Shown here: positions 1-8,203 of the stretch, one piece after another | Position numbering within the stretch: the first letter of the stretch is position 1 | Layout of the letters: each line of letters starts with the position of its first letter | Source: Bilifractor sp002394235 | GTDB taxonomy: Bacteria; Bacillota; Clostridia; Lachnospirales; Lachnospiraceae | NCBI RefSeq assembly: GCF_052118845.1 | Contig: NZ_JBQKGJ010000003.1 | Span: 104,702-168,701, forward strand | Direction: 5' to 3' | Length of the DNA: 64,000 nucleotides | Notes under the pieces: generated by a model | The model's input: only the letters and a program-made list of their open reading frames with translations | What the model was told of the DNA's origin: nothing | Database searches by the model: none | Program-made: the position numbers and the translations under genes

Positions 1-69
1 GTCCGAGAGCAGAAGCTTCTCTTTCACCCGGATTCTGGCAACCGCGTATATGTAGTCCAGGTCACTCAT
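1..69 (-). CDS. ntpC: V-type ATP synthase subunit C, N-terminal 23 residues (cut by window edge)
   Basis: Only the first 23 codons are inside the window, starting MSDLDYIYAVARIRVKEKLL, which matches the usual N-terminus of the V/A-type ATPase subunit C (the d-like central-stalk subunit linking the rotor ring to the catalytic head). The start overlaps the 3' end of the subunit E gene by 8 bp, as is typical for translationally coupled ntp operons. The rest of the operon (F, A, B, D) would lie to the left of the window. Confidence 0.8.
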   Translation of the reverse strand, partial: MSDLDYIYAVARIRVKEKLLLSD

Positions 70-673
70 ATCGTTTCTCCTGTCGGAACAGCATCTCATG
101 AACCGCATCCTGAAGCAGATCCATCTTCTCCTCAAAGAGCGCTTTCAGAGTACAGTTCTCGTCAATTCCTCCGTATCGAAGCAGAAATCCGTTTTCGATA
201 TCCGCCGGATTCCTGGAAATCTGAAGCGATCCACCGGCGTCCCCTGCGATCCGGTCAAGCCGGTCTTCAAAGCCGGAGGGAAGTCTGTGCAGATCTCTCT
301 GTCCAAACAGGATCTCTCCGTTTTCCGCCCGGATATATCTGCGTACAAGGTCCTCAATCATCCTGAAATACTGGCTGTCGTCTCTGTCTGCCAGTTCATG
401 GCAGGCTTTCTGTATGGTCTTATGGATGATTGCCTGCTTTTCCGAGAGAAGTGCCTCCCGCGTTTCTCGCGCAGCCCGGGAGGCAATCGATGCCGCATAG
501 GTCTCCGCGTCGCGTTCTGCCTTCTGTCTGGTCCGGACAAGCAGGTCTGTGCGTTCATTCTCTGCCCTCTTCAATATTTCTTCCGCGTCGTCCTGTGCCT
601 TTCGGAGAATGGCGGAAGCCTTCTCCCCGGCCTCCTGAAGGATACTCCCGGTAATCTTTTCTAATCCTTCCAT
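62..673 (-). CDS. ntpE: V-type ATP synthase subunit E (peripheral stalk)
   Basis: The 203-residue product has the family's usual length and layout: a long charged coiled coil (about residues 1-95, rich in Ala, Glu, Lys and Arg) followed by a compact C-terminal domain that contacts the catalytic head. Subunit E pairs with subunit G/H to form the stator stalk of the membrane ATPase. It lies downstream of ntpK, with a 153-bp gap (674-826) in which I see no gene, and it overlaps ntpC. The gene order G/H-I-K-E-C fits V-type ATPase operons of Firmicutes. Confidence 0.93.
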   Translation of the reverse strand: MEGLEKITGSILQEAGEKASAILRKAQDDAEEILKRAENERTDLLVRTRQKAERDAETYAASIASRAARETREALLSEKQAIIHKTIQKACHELADRDDSQYFRMIEDLVRRYIRAENGEILFGQRDLHRLPSGFEDRLDRIAGDAGGSLQISRNPADIENGFLLRYGGIDENCTLKALFEEKMDLLQDAVHEMLFRQEKRYE

Positions 674-826
674 ATCTGTCTCCCTGTCATTCCTGTTTTC
701 TGTTTATCCGCCAACATGTTTCCGGCTGTGGGCAGCGGATCTGTTCGGGGGTTCCTGCCTGTCCACATGTGTACGGCGGTTTTGCTGTCTATCCGCTGAC
801 GTATTTTTGGCAGACGCGGATGTTCA

Positions 827-1291
827 TCAGATTCCGCTCACTGAAAGGATGGAAATCAGAAGCGCCAGGATAGCGTAAGTCTCAACCATCGCGGGGAACA
901 GCATGGCTTTTCCGAACTGATCAGGCTTCTTTGCGATAAGTCCGATGGAGGCCACAGAGGTTCTTCCCTGATGATAGGCGGAGATCAACCCTACGAGGGC
1001 AATCGGCAGGCAGGCGAACAGATAAAGCATGCCGGTCGCGGTATCTGTTACAGGGCTGCCGCCGAGAATCCCGATGCTGGAGAGTGTGATAAAGGCTACC
1101 AGCAATCCGTAGATACCCTGTGTGCCCGGGAGAAGCTGAAGCAGAAGAACCTTTGCGAACTGCTCCGGATCCTCCGACACAACTCCCGCGGCAGCCTGAC
1201 CGGCGATTCCGACTCCCCAGGCAGATCCGATGCCCGGCAGTGCTGTCGCCAGTGCAGCGCCCATGAGTGCAAAAACCATTCCCATATTCAT
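827..1291 (-). CDS. ntpK: V-type ATP synthase subunit K (membrane rotor proteolipid)
   Basis: This 154-residue protein consists of two fused hairpins (four membrane segments), the double-length c-type subunit of V-type rotors. Only the second hairpin carries the ion-binding carboxylate, Glu137 in a MVETYAI context. The first hairpin has LPGTQG (Thr57, Gln58), and Gln108 lies before helix 4. These correspond to the Thr64, Gln65, Gln110 and Glu139 ligands known for the Na+-binding Enterococcus hirae NtpK, so Na+ coupling is inferred. The start is fixed by AAGGAGG 9 nt upstream. It begins 2 bp after the stop of ntpI. Confidence 0.94.
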   Translation of the reverse strand: MNMGMVFALMGAALATALPGIGSAWGVGIAGQAAAGVVSEDPEQFAKVLLLQLLPGTQGIYGLLVAFITLSSIGILGGSPVTDTATGMLYLFACLPIALVGLISAYHQGRTSVASIGLIAKKPDQFGKAMLFPAMVETYAILALLISILSVSGI

Positions 1292-1293
1292 AG

Positions 1294-3315
1294 TTACTTT
1301 TCCTCCTTGATCTGGATGTATTTTGTCATTGTATGGAAAGGAGCGAAGGGTCTGCCCCCTGCCTCATAGAACTTGCCGAAGAATTCTACGTACTGAAGCC
1401 GGTTTGTATGAACATATGCCCCAAGTGCGTTGATCGCGATATTCAGGGTATGCCCCAGCAGAAATACCACGATGAAAATGATTATTTTCGCGGGCCCTGA
1501 ACCGAACATGGAGCCCATCATATTGATAACATTCGCGATGACGCCTGTTGCCAGCCCTAGAGCCAGAAGCCTTGAATAAGACAGAACATCGGACAGCCAG
1601 CTGGTTACTCCGTAGAGATCATAGGCGCCGAGCGCGATACGGATCGCCCAGTTCTTTCTGGAACGTCCCGACATCAGAAGGATCATCAGAGCGCCCGCTG
1701 CCGCACAAGCCCTTGCCGAAACGGAGACTCCGTCAGAAAACACAAAGGTCATTCCCGAGATGGAATGGAACAGATCCGTCGGCAGGAGCATCAGGATCAA
1801 TCCCGTCAGAAACAGGTACCAGGACACCACATCAGAGAAAAAACCAGTAATGTCGCGATCCCTCAGCATCTCAAAACCCTTGATGCCGAGACCGGTGTAC
1901 AGGTGTATGATACCGAAGAAAAGACACCAGATCAGAAGCCGCATCGGATTGTTGAGCGGGGCAAACCACAGAGGCTTAAGAACAACGGTATCCGCCGGAA
2001 CTCCCATCCATGTATGAGCGACGACATCAATCACGTCCCCAAAGAATCCGCCGTACATGAACCCCCAGAAGGCTGTGGATATTCCGCAGAAGAAAAAAAG
2101 CTTCAGAAAGCGCTTCAGCCCGCGGTCCAGATTTCTGTGTTTCAAAAGAAGGATGCTGCAGATGAGTGCCATGACGATCCCGTACCCGGCGTCTGAGAGC
2201 ATCATCCCGAAGAAAAACACATAAAACACGGACATGACTGCCGTCGGATCCACCTTGCCATGCTGGGGCAGGCCGTAAGATTCCAGAACTCCCTCTGCCG
2301 ATTCGGCAAAACGGTTATTTTTCAGAAGTGTCGGCTCGATTTCGTCCTCCCGCTTCTCTTCGGTCTCCACAAAGGCGCCATACTTCTCGGACAGAAACTG
2401 CCCGATACGTTCAGCCTGGGCGGCAGGAACCCATCCTTCCAGAAAGAACACGTTTCTGCTCATGGGAATCTGACCGAGAAGCCGGTACTTCTCCGCGCGG
2501 GTGCGGTAATAATCCGCCATGATCCGGAAGTTTTCCCTCTCACCCGCATAGGAAGCGATCCGATCCTTCAGATTCTCAATCTGCTGCTTCTGCTCACGAA
2601 TTTCGTTCTCGCATCCGGCAATCACCTCTGCCGGGATTCCGGTCACCGGAAGCGACGGACGGACAAAACCCGCTGACCGGAGGCTTTCCTCCACAGAGCG
2701 CTCCTCATCGGCAAGACAAAGCACCCAGATGCAGGTCATTTCATTTTCGGAGGACAAAATCTCACAGATGACCGCGGCTGGTTCCGAAAGGCTGCCGGAA
2801 GCGGTCGCGAGAATCTTTTCCGTGCTCCAGATTCCCGGAAGCGTCCCGATCAGAACAGATGTTTTCCTGGTTCCGGTCATGCTCATCGGTATGTCGAGAT
2901 TCCTCCACGGGGTAAGACTTTCTTTCAGATTTTCGTCCTTCTGTATGATAACGCCGCATTCCTGGATTTTTCTCTCCGCTGACAGAAGGTCTGCGACCTC
3001 GACATTGAATTGATGACGGTTCCGGATGGCTTCCTGGTAGACGGAGCGTTCCAAAGCCTCCTTTCCTGAAAAAAGTCCGCCGGTCTTTCCTCCGGGGTAC
3101 TGTTTCAGGAGGGTGAGTGCATCCTCAAAGCAGGCAGCGCGCTTCTCATATTTGGATCTGGCTGCCTGTGTGTCTTTCTCCGACAAATCGGAGGTTTCGC
3201 CCAGATCCTCAAGACGCATCTCCATGATCCCCATCGACTGCAATGTCTCAAGAATGGCCTTTCTGTTGCGGTTCAATGCGCAGATGCCAAGCTTCTGCAT
3301 TTTTACAATTGCCAT
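1294..3315 (-). CDS. ntpI: V-type ATP synthase subunit I (membrane stator, a-like subunit)
   Basis: The 673-residue product has the two-part layout of V-type subunit I/a: a cytoplasmic N-terminal half (about 1-340) with coiled coils that bind the peripheral stalks, and a C-terminal half with about seven or eight hydrophobic segments that forms the ion half-channels next to the K ring. Typical motifs are seen around FFGMMLSDAGYG and in the late LGHTLNIAINALGAYVH segment. An AAGGTGG ribosome binding site lies 7 nt before the ATG. It sits 17 bp after the G/H-like gene and 2 bp before ntpK. Confidence 0.94.
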   Translation of the reverse strand: MAIVKMQKLGICALNRNRKAILETLQSMGIMEMRLEDLGETSDLSEKDTQAARSKYEKRAACFEDALTLLKQYPGGKTGGLFSGKEALERSVYQEAIRNRHQFNVEVADLLSAERKIQECGVIIQKDENLKESLTPWRNLDIPMSMTGTRKTSVLIGTLPGIWSTEKILATASGSLSEPAAVICEILSSENEMTCIWVLCLADEERSVEESLRSAGFVRPSLPVTGIPAEVIAGCENEIREQKQQIENLKDRIASYAGERENFRIMADYYRTRAEKYRLLGQIPMSRNVFFLEGWVPAAQAERIGQFLSEKYGAFVETEEKREDEIEPTLLKNNRFAESAEGVLESYGLPQHGKVDPTAVMSVFYVFFFGMMLSDAGYGIVMALICSILLLKHRNLDRGLKRFLKLFFFCGISTAFWGFMYGGFFGDVIDVVAHTWMGVPADTVVLKPLWFAPLNNPMRLLIWCLFFGIIHLYTGLGIKGFEMLRDRDITGFFSDVVSWYLFLTGLILMLLPTDLFHSISGMTFVFSDGVSVSARACAAAGALMILLMSGRSRKNWAIRIALGAYDLYGVTSWLSDVLSYSRLLALGLATGVIANVINMMGSMFGSGPAKIIIFIVVFLLGHTLNIAINALGAYVHTNRLQYVEFFGKFYEAGGRPFAPFHTMTKYIQIKEEK

Positions 3316-3332
3316 TCAGATTCCACCTTTAT

Positions 3333-3647
3333 TTATCCGCCAAGTACAAGGCGTATCACGTTCTCTATTGCCGCCGGTTCCTGTTCCGCTGCCTTCTGCC
3401 TGAGCCTTGCGCATTCCTGCCCGGCTGCTGCAGAGGCTTCCCTCAGCAGCTGCTCTCCGGCTTCCTTCGCAGCTTCCATCGCCTCTGAATAATCTGCGGC
3501 GGCTTCCTGCTCCGCATCTTTCCGGATCCGGTCCGCATCCATGCCTGCCTGTTTTACGATGGATGCGGCGCGGTTCTTTGCTTCAATGATCCGGGCTTCG
3601 GCCTCCGCTTCCGCGTCTTTCACAGTCTGAATCGCATCGGACAGCAT
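3333..3647 (-). CDS. V-type ATPase subunit G/H-like stalk protein
   Basis: A 104-residue, almost entirely helical protein rich in Ala, Glu, Lys and Arg (for example KDAEAEAEARIIEAKNRA), as expected for the short stalk partner of subunit E (called G, H or AhaH). I chose the ATG at 3647 because AGGTGG lies just upstream; an in-frame start at 3821 would add 58 residues of unrelated character. It is the first gene of the operon, about 250 nt behind a strong promoter. Confidence 0.85.
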   Translation of the reverse strand: MLSDAIQTVKDAEAEAEARIIEAKNRAASIVKQAGMDADRIRKDAEQEAAADYSEAMEAAKEAGEQLLREASAAAGQECARLRQKAAEQEPAAIENVIRLVLGG

Positions 3648-3907
3648 ACTGTCACCACCTCTTTTCTGCAAAAATAAAAAATCACCGGCATTACGGTCAC
3701 GAATATAGGTCAAGAATATAGGTGCGTTGTCAGTGATATACGTTTGAGATGTTATCCGGCTTCTCTCCGCCGGCCTGTGCAATTGGCTGGTATTCCACTT
3801 ATGAAACGCAACGTTCTGCATATCGAAGAAGCGACAAATCGCGACGGATTGCGTGTCATAAAAGATCTGTGTGGATTCATCCGTTGTCTGAAACTGATGA
3901 TAACAAT

Positions 3908-3936
3908 ATTATAGACATCTGTTCCGCGTTTTTCAA
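3908..3936 (-). promoter_or_regulatory. Sigma-A-type promoter of the V-ATPase operon
   Basis: On the minus strand TTGAAA (3936-3931) and a perfect TATAAT (3913-3908) are separated by 17 bp. Transcription would start near 3900 and leave a leader of about 250 nt before the first V-ATPase gene. The leader contains two short direct copies of GAATATAGGT; no riboswitch was recognised. Confidence 0.75.
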
Positions 3937-3939
3937 TCA

Positions 3940-4295
3940 TTTGTGTATAAAATTCGCAGGATTACGATAAAATATCTTTAGACCATGATTATTCGCAAAC
4001 CATATGGCAGAAAGATATATTACGCATACATTTGCACAAAATCAGAAAATCCGGATTATGAATAATAGCGAAAGTCATCTGTGGATCCGGCTTATCGTTC
4101 GCAGGATCTGAAAATTAGATGGAAATATTGATTTAGATCGAGAAGAGAGAATAAGAACGGAGAGAAAAAAGAAGGATGGTCAACTGCACACAGCATGACA
4201 TGATCGCAGAGAGCTCCCGCGTTCAGCAGACGAAAGGTTTGTATTTCAGGAAGAGAGGACAAGGAAGAGGAAAAGAGAAACAGGAAAGAGGACAA
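3940..4295. other. Gene-free stretch with a purine-rich tract
   Basis: No supported gene. From about 4117 to 4300 the plus strand is strongly purine-rich (runs of GA, GGA, AAGA). It lies directly behind the minus-strand terminator at 4302-4338. Around 4220-4246 there is a weak resemblance to the leader block found before the MarR and NifX-FKBP genes (GACGAAAGG followed by a T-rich run), but no start codon follows. Confidence 0.4.
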
Positions 4296-4301
4296 AAAAA
4301 T

Positions 4302-4338
4302 GGGCTGTTCCGCTTTCTCGTCACGAAACAGCCCTTTT
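4302..4338 (-). terminator. Rho-independent terminator (probably bidirectional)
   Basis: Perfect 8-bp stem GGGCTGTT/AACAGCCC (4302-4309 and 4327-4334). On the minus strand it runs into seven T residues (AAAAAAA on the plus strand just before 4301); on the plus strand TTTT follows. Confidence 0.85.
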
Positions 4339-4360
4339 AATGAATTTCTAGAAGCTTCAC
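4337..4360 (-). other. Seven-codon micro-ORF with a near-perfect ribosome binding site
   Basis: GTG start at 4360 encoding MKLLEIH, preceded by AAAAGGAGG and a TTATAAA spacer. It ends at the foot of the terminator stem. The binding site is among the best in the region yet serves only seven codons, which suggests a leader peptide, a ribosome-stalling site, or the start of a deleted gene. No function can be assigned. Confidence 0.4.
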
Positions 4361-4768
4361 TTTATAACCTCCTTTTCTATATTCTGTTATTTCATCAAGA
4401 TTCCTTCCTGTCTCCTGAATTTGAAAAGCCTTTCACCCTGGGGTTCCAGATCTTATTCCTGAGATTCCGCCGTTGTTTCCGAATTCTGTATTCAGTGCTG
4501 ACTTTTGAATTCTCTCTTCCTTTGAATCACTCATCTTCTGTCTTCAGAAGCATTTCGCGTTCCTGGAATCGTCATTTCTGCAACCTGCTGCGCAGGTTCA
4601 CCATAAGCATCTGCTCTCTCGAATTCATTCTCTTCCGAGAACCATCCACTGACAGTTCCGGGAAGGTTTCTCTTCTGTGGAGTTTCTGCACTATCTTCTG
4701 TCAGGAACTCTTCAAAGGGAAGAAAAGAGGAAACTTCCGGTTCGGAAAGATATCTTGTTGTTACTTAT

Positions 4769-4797
4769 ATAATACTGATATATCTTCACTTTGTCAA
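4769..4797 (-). promoter_or_regulatory. Consensus sigma-A promoter
   Basis: Minus-strand TTGACA (4797-4792), 17-bp spacer, TATTAT (4774-4769). Predicted start near 4762. It drives the candidate non-coding transcript, not a recognisable gene. Confidence 0.75.
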
Positions 4798-4853
4798 GCG
4801 TTATTTGATAATAATTTATGAATATAATTATATTCAGAATATTGTGCAAGGCC

Positions 4854-4949
4854 ACGAGATAAAACACTCTGCGCGAGTTTTATCTCGCTATCGCGACGCT
4901 CGCCGTACACGAATACTTCGCATTCGGCTGCGGCTCACTGTTCGCGTAA
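4854..4949 (+). repeat. R1 repeat, copy a
   Basis: First of nine copies of a 95-bp structured repeat. Read from the terminator side it starts ACGCGAACAGTGAGCC and ends with a hairpin CGAGATAAAAC/GTTTTATCTCG; an inner nested stem CGAAT/ATTCG is also kept. This copy lies directly behind the minus-strand terminator of the aldo/keto reductase gene (4956-5008). Confidence 0.9.
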
Positions 4950-4955
4950 ATAAAA

Positions 4956-5008
4956 TACCGGTACAATTTTTGCGGAAGGATAAACAACTTCGTCGTATTG
5001 TACCGGTA
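4956..5008 (-). terminator. Terminator of the aldo/keto reductase gene
   Basis: Twelve-base perfect stem TACCGGTACAAT/ATTGTACCGGTA enclosing 29 nt, followed on the minus strand by TTTTATTT. It begins 20 nt after the stop codon at 5029. Confidence 0.85.
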
Positions 5009-5028
5009 AAAGGAAATTCTTTTTAAGG

Positions 5029-6060
5029 TTAGAAAGGCCTGTGGTTTTCATCGTAATTGATGCCGCAGATCTGGTCTATCCGGATCAGCTCCTCATCACT
5101 GAAATCGGTGTGACCGATAATTTTTACATTTTCCGCAATCTGCTCCGGTCTTGAGGCACCGATCAGAACTGAGCAGACATGATCATCCTTGAGGATCCAC
5201 GCAAGCGCCATCTCGGCAAGCGTCTGTCCTCTCTCGCCGGCGAGCTTATCGAGTGCCCTGATCTGACGCAGCCTGTTCTCGGTGAGGTCGGAGGCATGGA
5301 GAAATCTTCCGTCCTTCGCGATCCGGCTGTCATCCGGAATCCCGTTGATGTACCGGTTCGAGAGCAACCCCTGCGCGAGAGGGCTGAAGGCGATGATGCC
5401 CATTCCGTTTTCGTAGCAGAAATCCTTCACGCCGTCTTCTTCGATGGTACGGTCAAAAATGGAATAACGCCGCTGATTAACAATCAGCGGGAGATGAATC
5501 TCTGCTGCAATCTCAATCGCGCGTTCGGTGTGCTCTCTGTCGTAATTTGAGATTCCGGCATAGAGCGCCTTGCCACTTCTGACGATCTGATTCAGCGCGT
5601 CCATTGTCTCTTCCAGAGGCGTTTCGGGATCCATTCTGTGATGATAAAAAATGTCAACATATTCCAGTCCCAGACGCTTCAGGCTCTGATCAATGCTGGC
5701 AGTAAGATATTTTTTGCTTCCCCAGTTTCCATACGGGCCTTCCCACATATCATAGCCCGCTTTAGTTGTAATGACGAGTTCATCCCGGTACGGCATGAAA
5801 TCCTCGCGCAGGATTCTTCCCGCATTTGCCTCGGCGCTTCCGTACACAGGGCCGTAATTATTTGCGAGATCAAACTGGGTGATGCCAAGATCGAAGGCGG
5901 TCCGGCACATTGCCTTCATGTTGTCGTAATTGCCGTTGCTGCCGAAGTTGTGCCAGAAGCCGAGAGAAACCGCGGGGAATTTCAGCCCGCTGGCTCCGAC
6001 GTGGTTGTAAGTCATACCGGAGTATCTTCCCGGATCTGCAATGTAAACGTCCTTTTCCAT
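5029..6060 (-). CDS. Aldo/keto reductase, YghZ/GPR type
   Basis: 343 residues with the NADPH-dependent aldo/keto reductase barrel. The catalytic tetrad is visible: Asp and Tyr in FDLANNYGP, Lys in VITTKAG, His in DIFYHHRMDPETP. GIIAFSPLAQGLLS and VLIGASRPEQI are typical of the L-glyceraldehyde-3-phosphate reductase (YghZ) branch, which also detoxifies methylglyoxal. It follows the LysR regulator gene by 48 bp on the same strand and ends at its own terminator, so the pair is probably an operon. The exact substrate is not shown by the sequence. Confidence 0.88.
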   Translation of the reverse strand: MEKDVYIADPGRYSGMTYNHVGASGLKFPAVSLGFWHNFGSNGNYDNMKAMCRTAFDLGITQFDLANNYGPVYGSAEANAGRILREDFMPYRDELVITTKAGYDMWEGPYGNWGSKKYLTASIDQSLKRLGLEYVDIFYHHRMDPETPLEETMDALNQIVRSGKALYAGISNYDREHTERAIEIAAEIHLPLIVNQRRYSIFDRTIEEDGVKDFCYENGMGIIAFSPLAQGLLSNRYINGIPDDSRIAKDGRFLHASDLTENRLRQIRALDKLAGERGQTLAEMALAWILKDDHVCSVLIGASRPEQIAENVKIIGHTDFSDEELIRIDQICGINYDENHRPF

Positions 6061-6108
6061 TCCTGTCTTCTTACCCCTTTCCTTTTGGGTGATGCATAAA
6101 ATCTGCGC

Positions 6109-6984
6109 TCAGATATTCCGGCAGGTATCAAGAATGTACTGATACAGGGTTCGTACAGCTGGAGCCATTAACGCAGGATTCAGACACGCCAGGCCGATCT
6201 CCCGGTATGCGTCCGGATCCATGCGATATCGTCTGACATTATAGGGAATGTCGTTCATGACGAGTTCAGGCATGATACAGATTCCAAATCCCTTTGCGAC
6301 CATGATGACCGTAGAAAGGTCATCCAGTACGTGATAGCGAATCTGCGTGGAAAAATTGTTCTGCCGCAGATAATTCTGTATATCGGCGTCGGTGGACTCT
6401 CTCTGCGCCACGAAATGATGGTGGCTCATCTCCTCAATTCCGATGGTATCTCCCTCGGATTTCTTCTCAAAGTCGGCGGAGACAATACAGAGCAGAGGAT
6501 CCTTGTAAAAAATCTCAATCGGAATATCTCCGGCGCTCGATGCCGAAAGAAAGCCAAAATCAACGATTCCATTCTTGATCCAGTAACGGACATCATCGTA
6601 GGTCCCCTCAAAGACCTCAATCCGGATTGCAGGATACTGCGCCTCAAAAGAATGGATGATATCCGGGATCCAGTTGGTGCAAGCACTTGAGAAACAGCCG
6701 ATCTTCACAGTTCCGGTCTTCAGGCCCTTATACTCCGCCACGACCTGCTGCAGACGCTCATCACTGTTCAATACCGAATTCACGTAGGGAAGAATGTGTT
6801 CTCCGTAATTGGTCAGGGTGACTCCCGATTTGTTGCGGGTAAGAACCGCAAAACCAAGTTCCTTCTCCATCGCGGAGATCGAATGACTGATAGCGGACGG
6901 CGTGAGGCCGAGTACATCAGCTGCCTTGTGGAAACTTCCCATCTCTGCAACAGTTTTGAATACCTGATACGTAAGTAGTGTCAT
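6109..6984 (-). CDS. LysR-family transcriptional regulator
   Basis: 291 residues: N-terminal winged helix-turn-helix (about 1-60, FHKAADVLGLTPSAISHSISAME) and a LysR substrate-binding domain starting with GTVKIGCFSSACTNWIP. The ATG at 6984 is chosen because AAAGGGA lies upstream and it gives the standard LysR N-terminus; an earlier in-frame start (7065) would add 27 atypical residues. It is upstream of and close to the aldo/keto reductase gene and has a perfect palindrome 118 bp upstream, so autoregulation and control of the reductase are likely. The effector is unknown. Confidence 0.88.
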   Translation of the reverse strand: MTLLTYQVFKTVAEMGSFHKAADVLGLTPSAISHSISAMEKELGFAVLTRNKSGVTLTNYGEHILPYVNSVLNSDERLQQVVAEYKGLKTGTVKIGCFSSACTNWIPDIIHSFEAQYPAIRIEVFEGTYDDVRYWIKNGIVDFGFLSASSAGDIPIEIFYKDPLLCIVSADFEKKSEGDTIGIEEMSHHHFVAQRESTDADIQNYLRQNNFSTQIRYHVLDDLSTVIMVAKGFGICIMPELVMNDIPYNVRRYRMDPDAYREIGLACLNPALMAPAVRTLYQYILDTCRNI

Positions 6985-7102
6985 CGATTCCCTTTCTTTA
7001 TACGGATTTCTGTTCCTTGATATGAATCTCTGCGCGGAGGATCTCTGAAAAGTCCTGCCGGCCATATCTATTGACTATATCTATTGAAATGATAGCACAA
7101 TA

Positions 7103-7128
7103 ACATAAATAGGGTAACATATTTATGT
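7103..7128. promoter_or_regulatory. Perfect palindrome upstream of the LysR gene
   Basis: ACATAAATA and TATTTATGT are exact inverted 9-bp arms 8 bp apart. The T-rich/A-rich dyad fits the T-N11-A class of LysR binding sites. It lies in the upstream region of the LysR gene. Confidence 0.65.
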
Positions 7129-7205
7129 GCGATATGGAAGCCCCTCTGCCGCGTCCGTTTTTGCCGTTCATTTTCCGAATTCAGGAGTATTCAGAAGGCA
7201 GGAGC

Positions 7206-8153
7206 TCAGTATCGCGAACATCTGTACTGGAGGTCCTCCCATCGCTTGTCCACTTCATTCTGAAAAACCTGTATCAGGTGTTCATTCTCCGGTTTGAACA
7301 GATGGCGGAATCTTCCCTGCGTTCTCAGAAAGTCCTCGATTGGAAGCTTGTGCTTTGGCACATAAGAAAGCTTCCAGACGCCGTGATCCACCTCAAAGAG
7401 CGGCCAATAACAAGTCTCGACCGCAAGACGGCAGATCTCCATGACATTTTCTGCCGGATATCTCCATCCGCGGGGACAGGGGGTCATTACATTCAGGAAA
7501 GACGGACCCTCTGTATAGATTCCCTTCTCCGCCTTTCTGTGCAGATCCTTGAAGTCTCTGGTCAGAGTAGTCTGTGCGGCATATGGAACATAGTGCTCGG
7601 CAATGATGGCGGTAAGGTCTTTGCGGTACTGTACCTTGCCGGCTGATTTTGTTCCGGCCGGAGTGGTGGTAGTATCCGCAAACATTGGCGTCGCGGAGGA
7701 CCGCTGGATACCGGTGTTCATGTAGGCTCCGTTATCATAGCAGACGTAGAGCATGTCGTGTCCTCTCTCCATCGCGCCTGACAGGGACTGAAATCCGATG
7801 TCGTAGGTGCCGCCGTCACCCCCGAAGGTGATAAATTTGAAGCAATCCTTCTCCCCGAGACGATGTTTTCTTTTTAAAACTTTATAGGCGGTCTCAACGC
7901 CGGACAGCGTTGCTCCGGCGTTCTCAAAAGCGTTGTGGATGTAGCTGTCCTCCCAGGAAGTGTATGGATACATAAAGGAGGAAACCTCAAGACAACCGGT
8001 GGCATTTCCGATCACTGCATGATCTTCCGGCTTCAGTGCGCGGAGAACGGCGCGGACGGCGATGGTTGCCCCGCAGCCGGCACACATTCTGTGGCCCGGC
8101 GCAAGCCTCTCCGGCCTGGCGAGCATCGTTTTTAAGCTATAGTCATTACTCAT
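7206..8153 (-). CDS. porB: Pyruvate:ferredoxin oxidoreductase beta subunit
   Basis: 315 residues. The thiamine diphosphate-binding subunit of a 2-oxoacid:ferredoxin oxidoreductase: MCAGCGA (Cys24, Cys27) and Cys54 begin the [4Fe-4S] ligand set, and GDGGTYDIG (112-120) is the TPP/Mg2+ motif. It oxidises pyruvate to acetyl-CoA, CO2 and reduced ferredoxin in the cytoplasm, or runs in reverse in acetogens. Last gene of the porC-D-A-B operon; AGGAGA ribosome binding site. Pyruvate as substrate is inferred from similarity to Por rather than Kor or Vor enzymes. Confidence 0.92.
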   Translation of the reverse strand: MSNDYSLKTMLARPERLAPGHRMCAGCGATIAVRAVLRALKPEDHAVIGNATGCLEVSSFMYPYTSWEDSYIHNAFENAGATLSGVETAYKVLKRKHRLGEKDCFKFITFGGDGGTYDIGFQSLSGAMERGHDMLYVCYDNGAYMNTGIQRSSATPMFADTTTTPAGTKSAGKVQYRKDLTAIIAEHYVPYAAQTTLTRDFKDLHRKAEKGIYTEGPSFLNVMTPCPRGWRYPAENVMEICRLAVETCYWPLFEVDHGVWKLSYVPKHKLPIEDFLRTQGRFRHLFKPENEHLIQVFQNEVDKRWEDLQYRCSRY

Positions 8154-8203
8154 TTCTGATTATCTCCTGTTTATGAGGGTATATTCGGGTTCTGATATCG
8201 TGT

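Larger units (their letters stand above)
4296..4762 (-). ncRNA. Candidate 450-470 nt transcript without a convincing long reading frame
   Basis: A consensus promoter (4797-4769) and a strong rho-independent terminator (4302-4338) enclose about 450 nt on the minus strand. The first 230 nt stay open in one frame but that frame has no ATG, GTG or TTG start. A second small frame (starting MSDSKEERIQ, 33 codons) has only a poor ribosome binding site. The only well-initiated frame is a 7-codon one at the 3' end. I see a local stem AACCTG/CAGGTT near 4585. It could be a structured RNA, a regulatory RNA or a decayed gene remnant; I do not recognise the family. Confidence 0.35.

Noticed and set aside
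4300..4821. 173-codon plus-strand frame rich in Phe, Leu and Ser
   Set aside because: It is antisense to a promoter-terminator unit, contains the terminator stem in its first codons, and its composition reflects the C/T-rich strand rather than a protein.
4805..5026. Plus-strand frame of 73 codons through R1 copy a (and similar frames through other copies encoding ARVLSRYRDARRTRILRIR)
   Set aside because: The reading frame follows the repeat, not a gene; the same peptide would occur behind many terminators and has no ribosome binding site.
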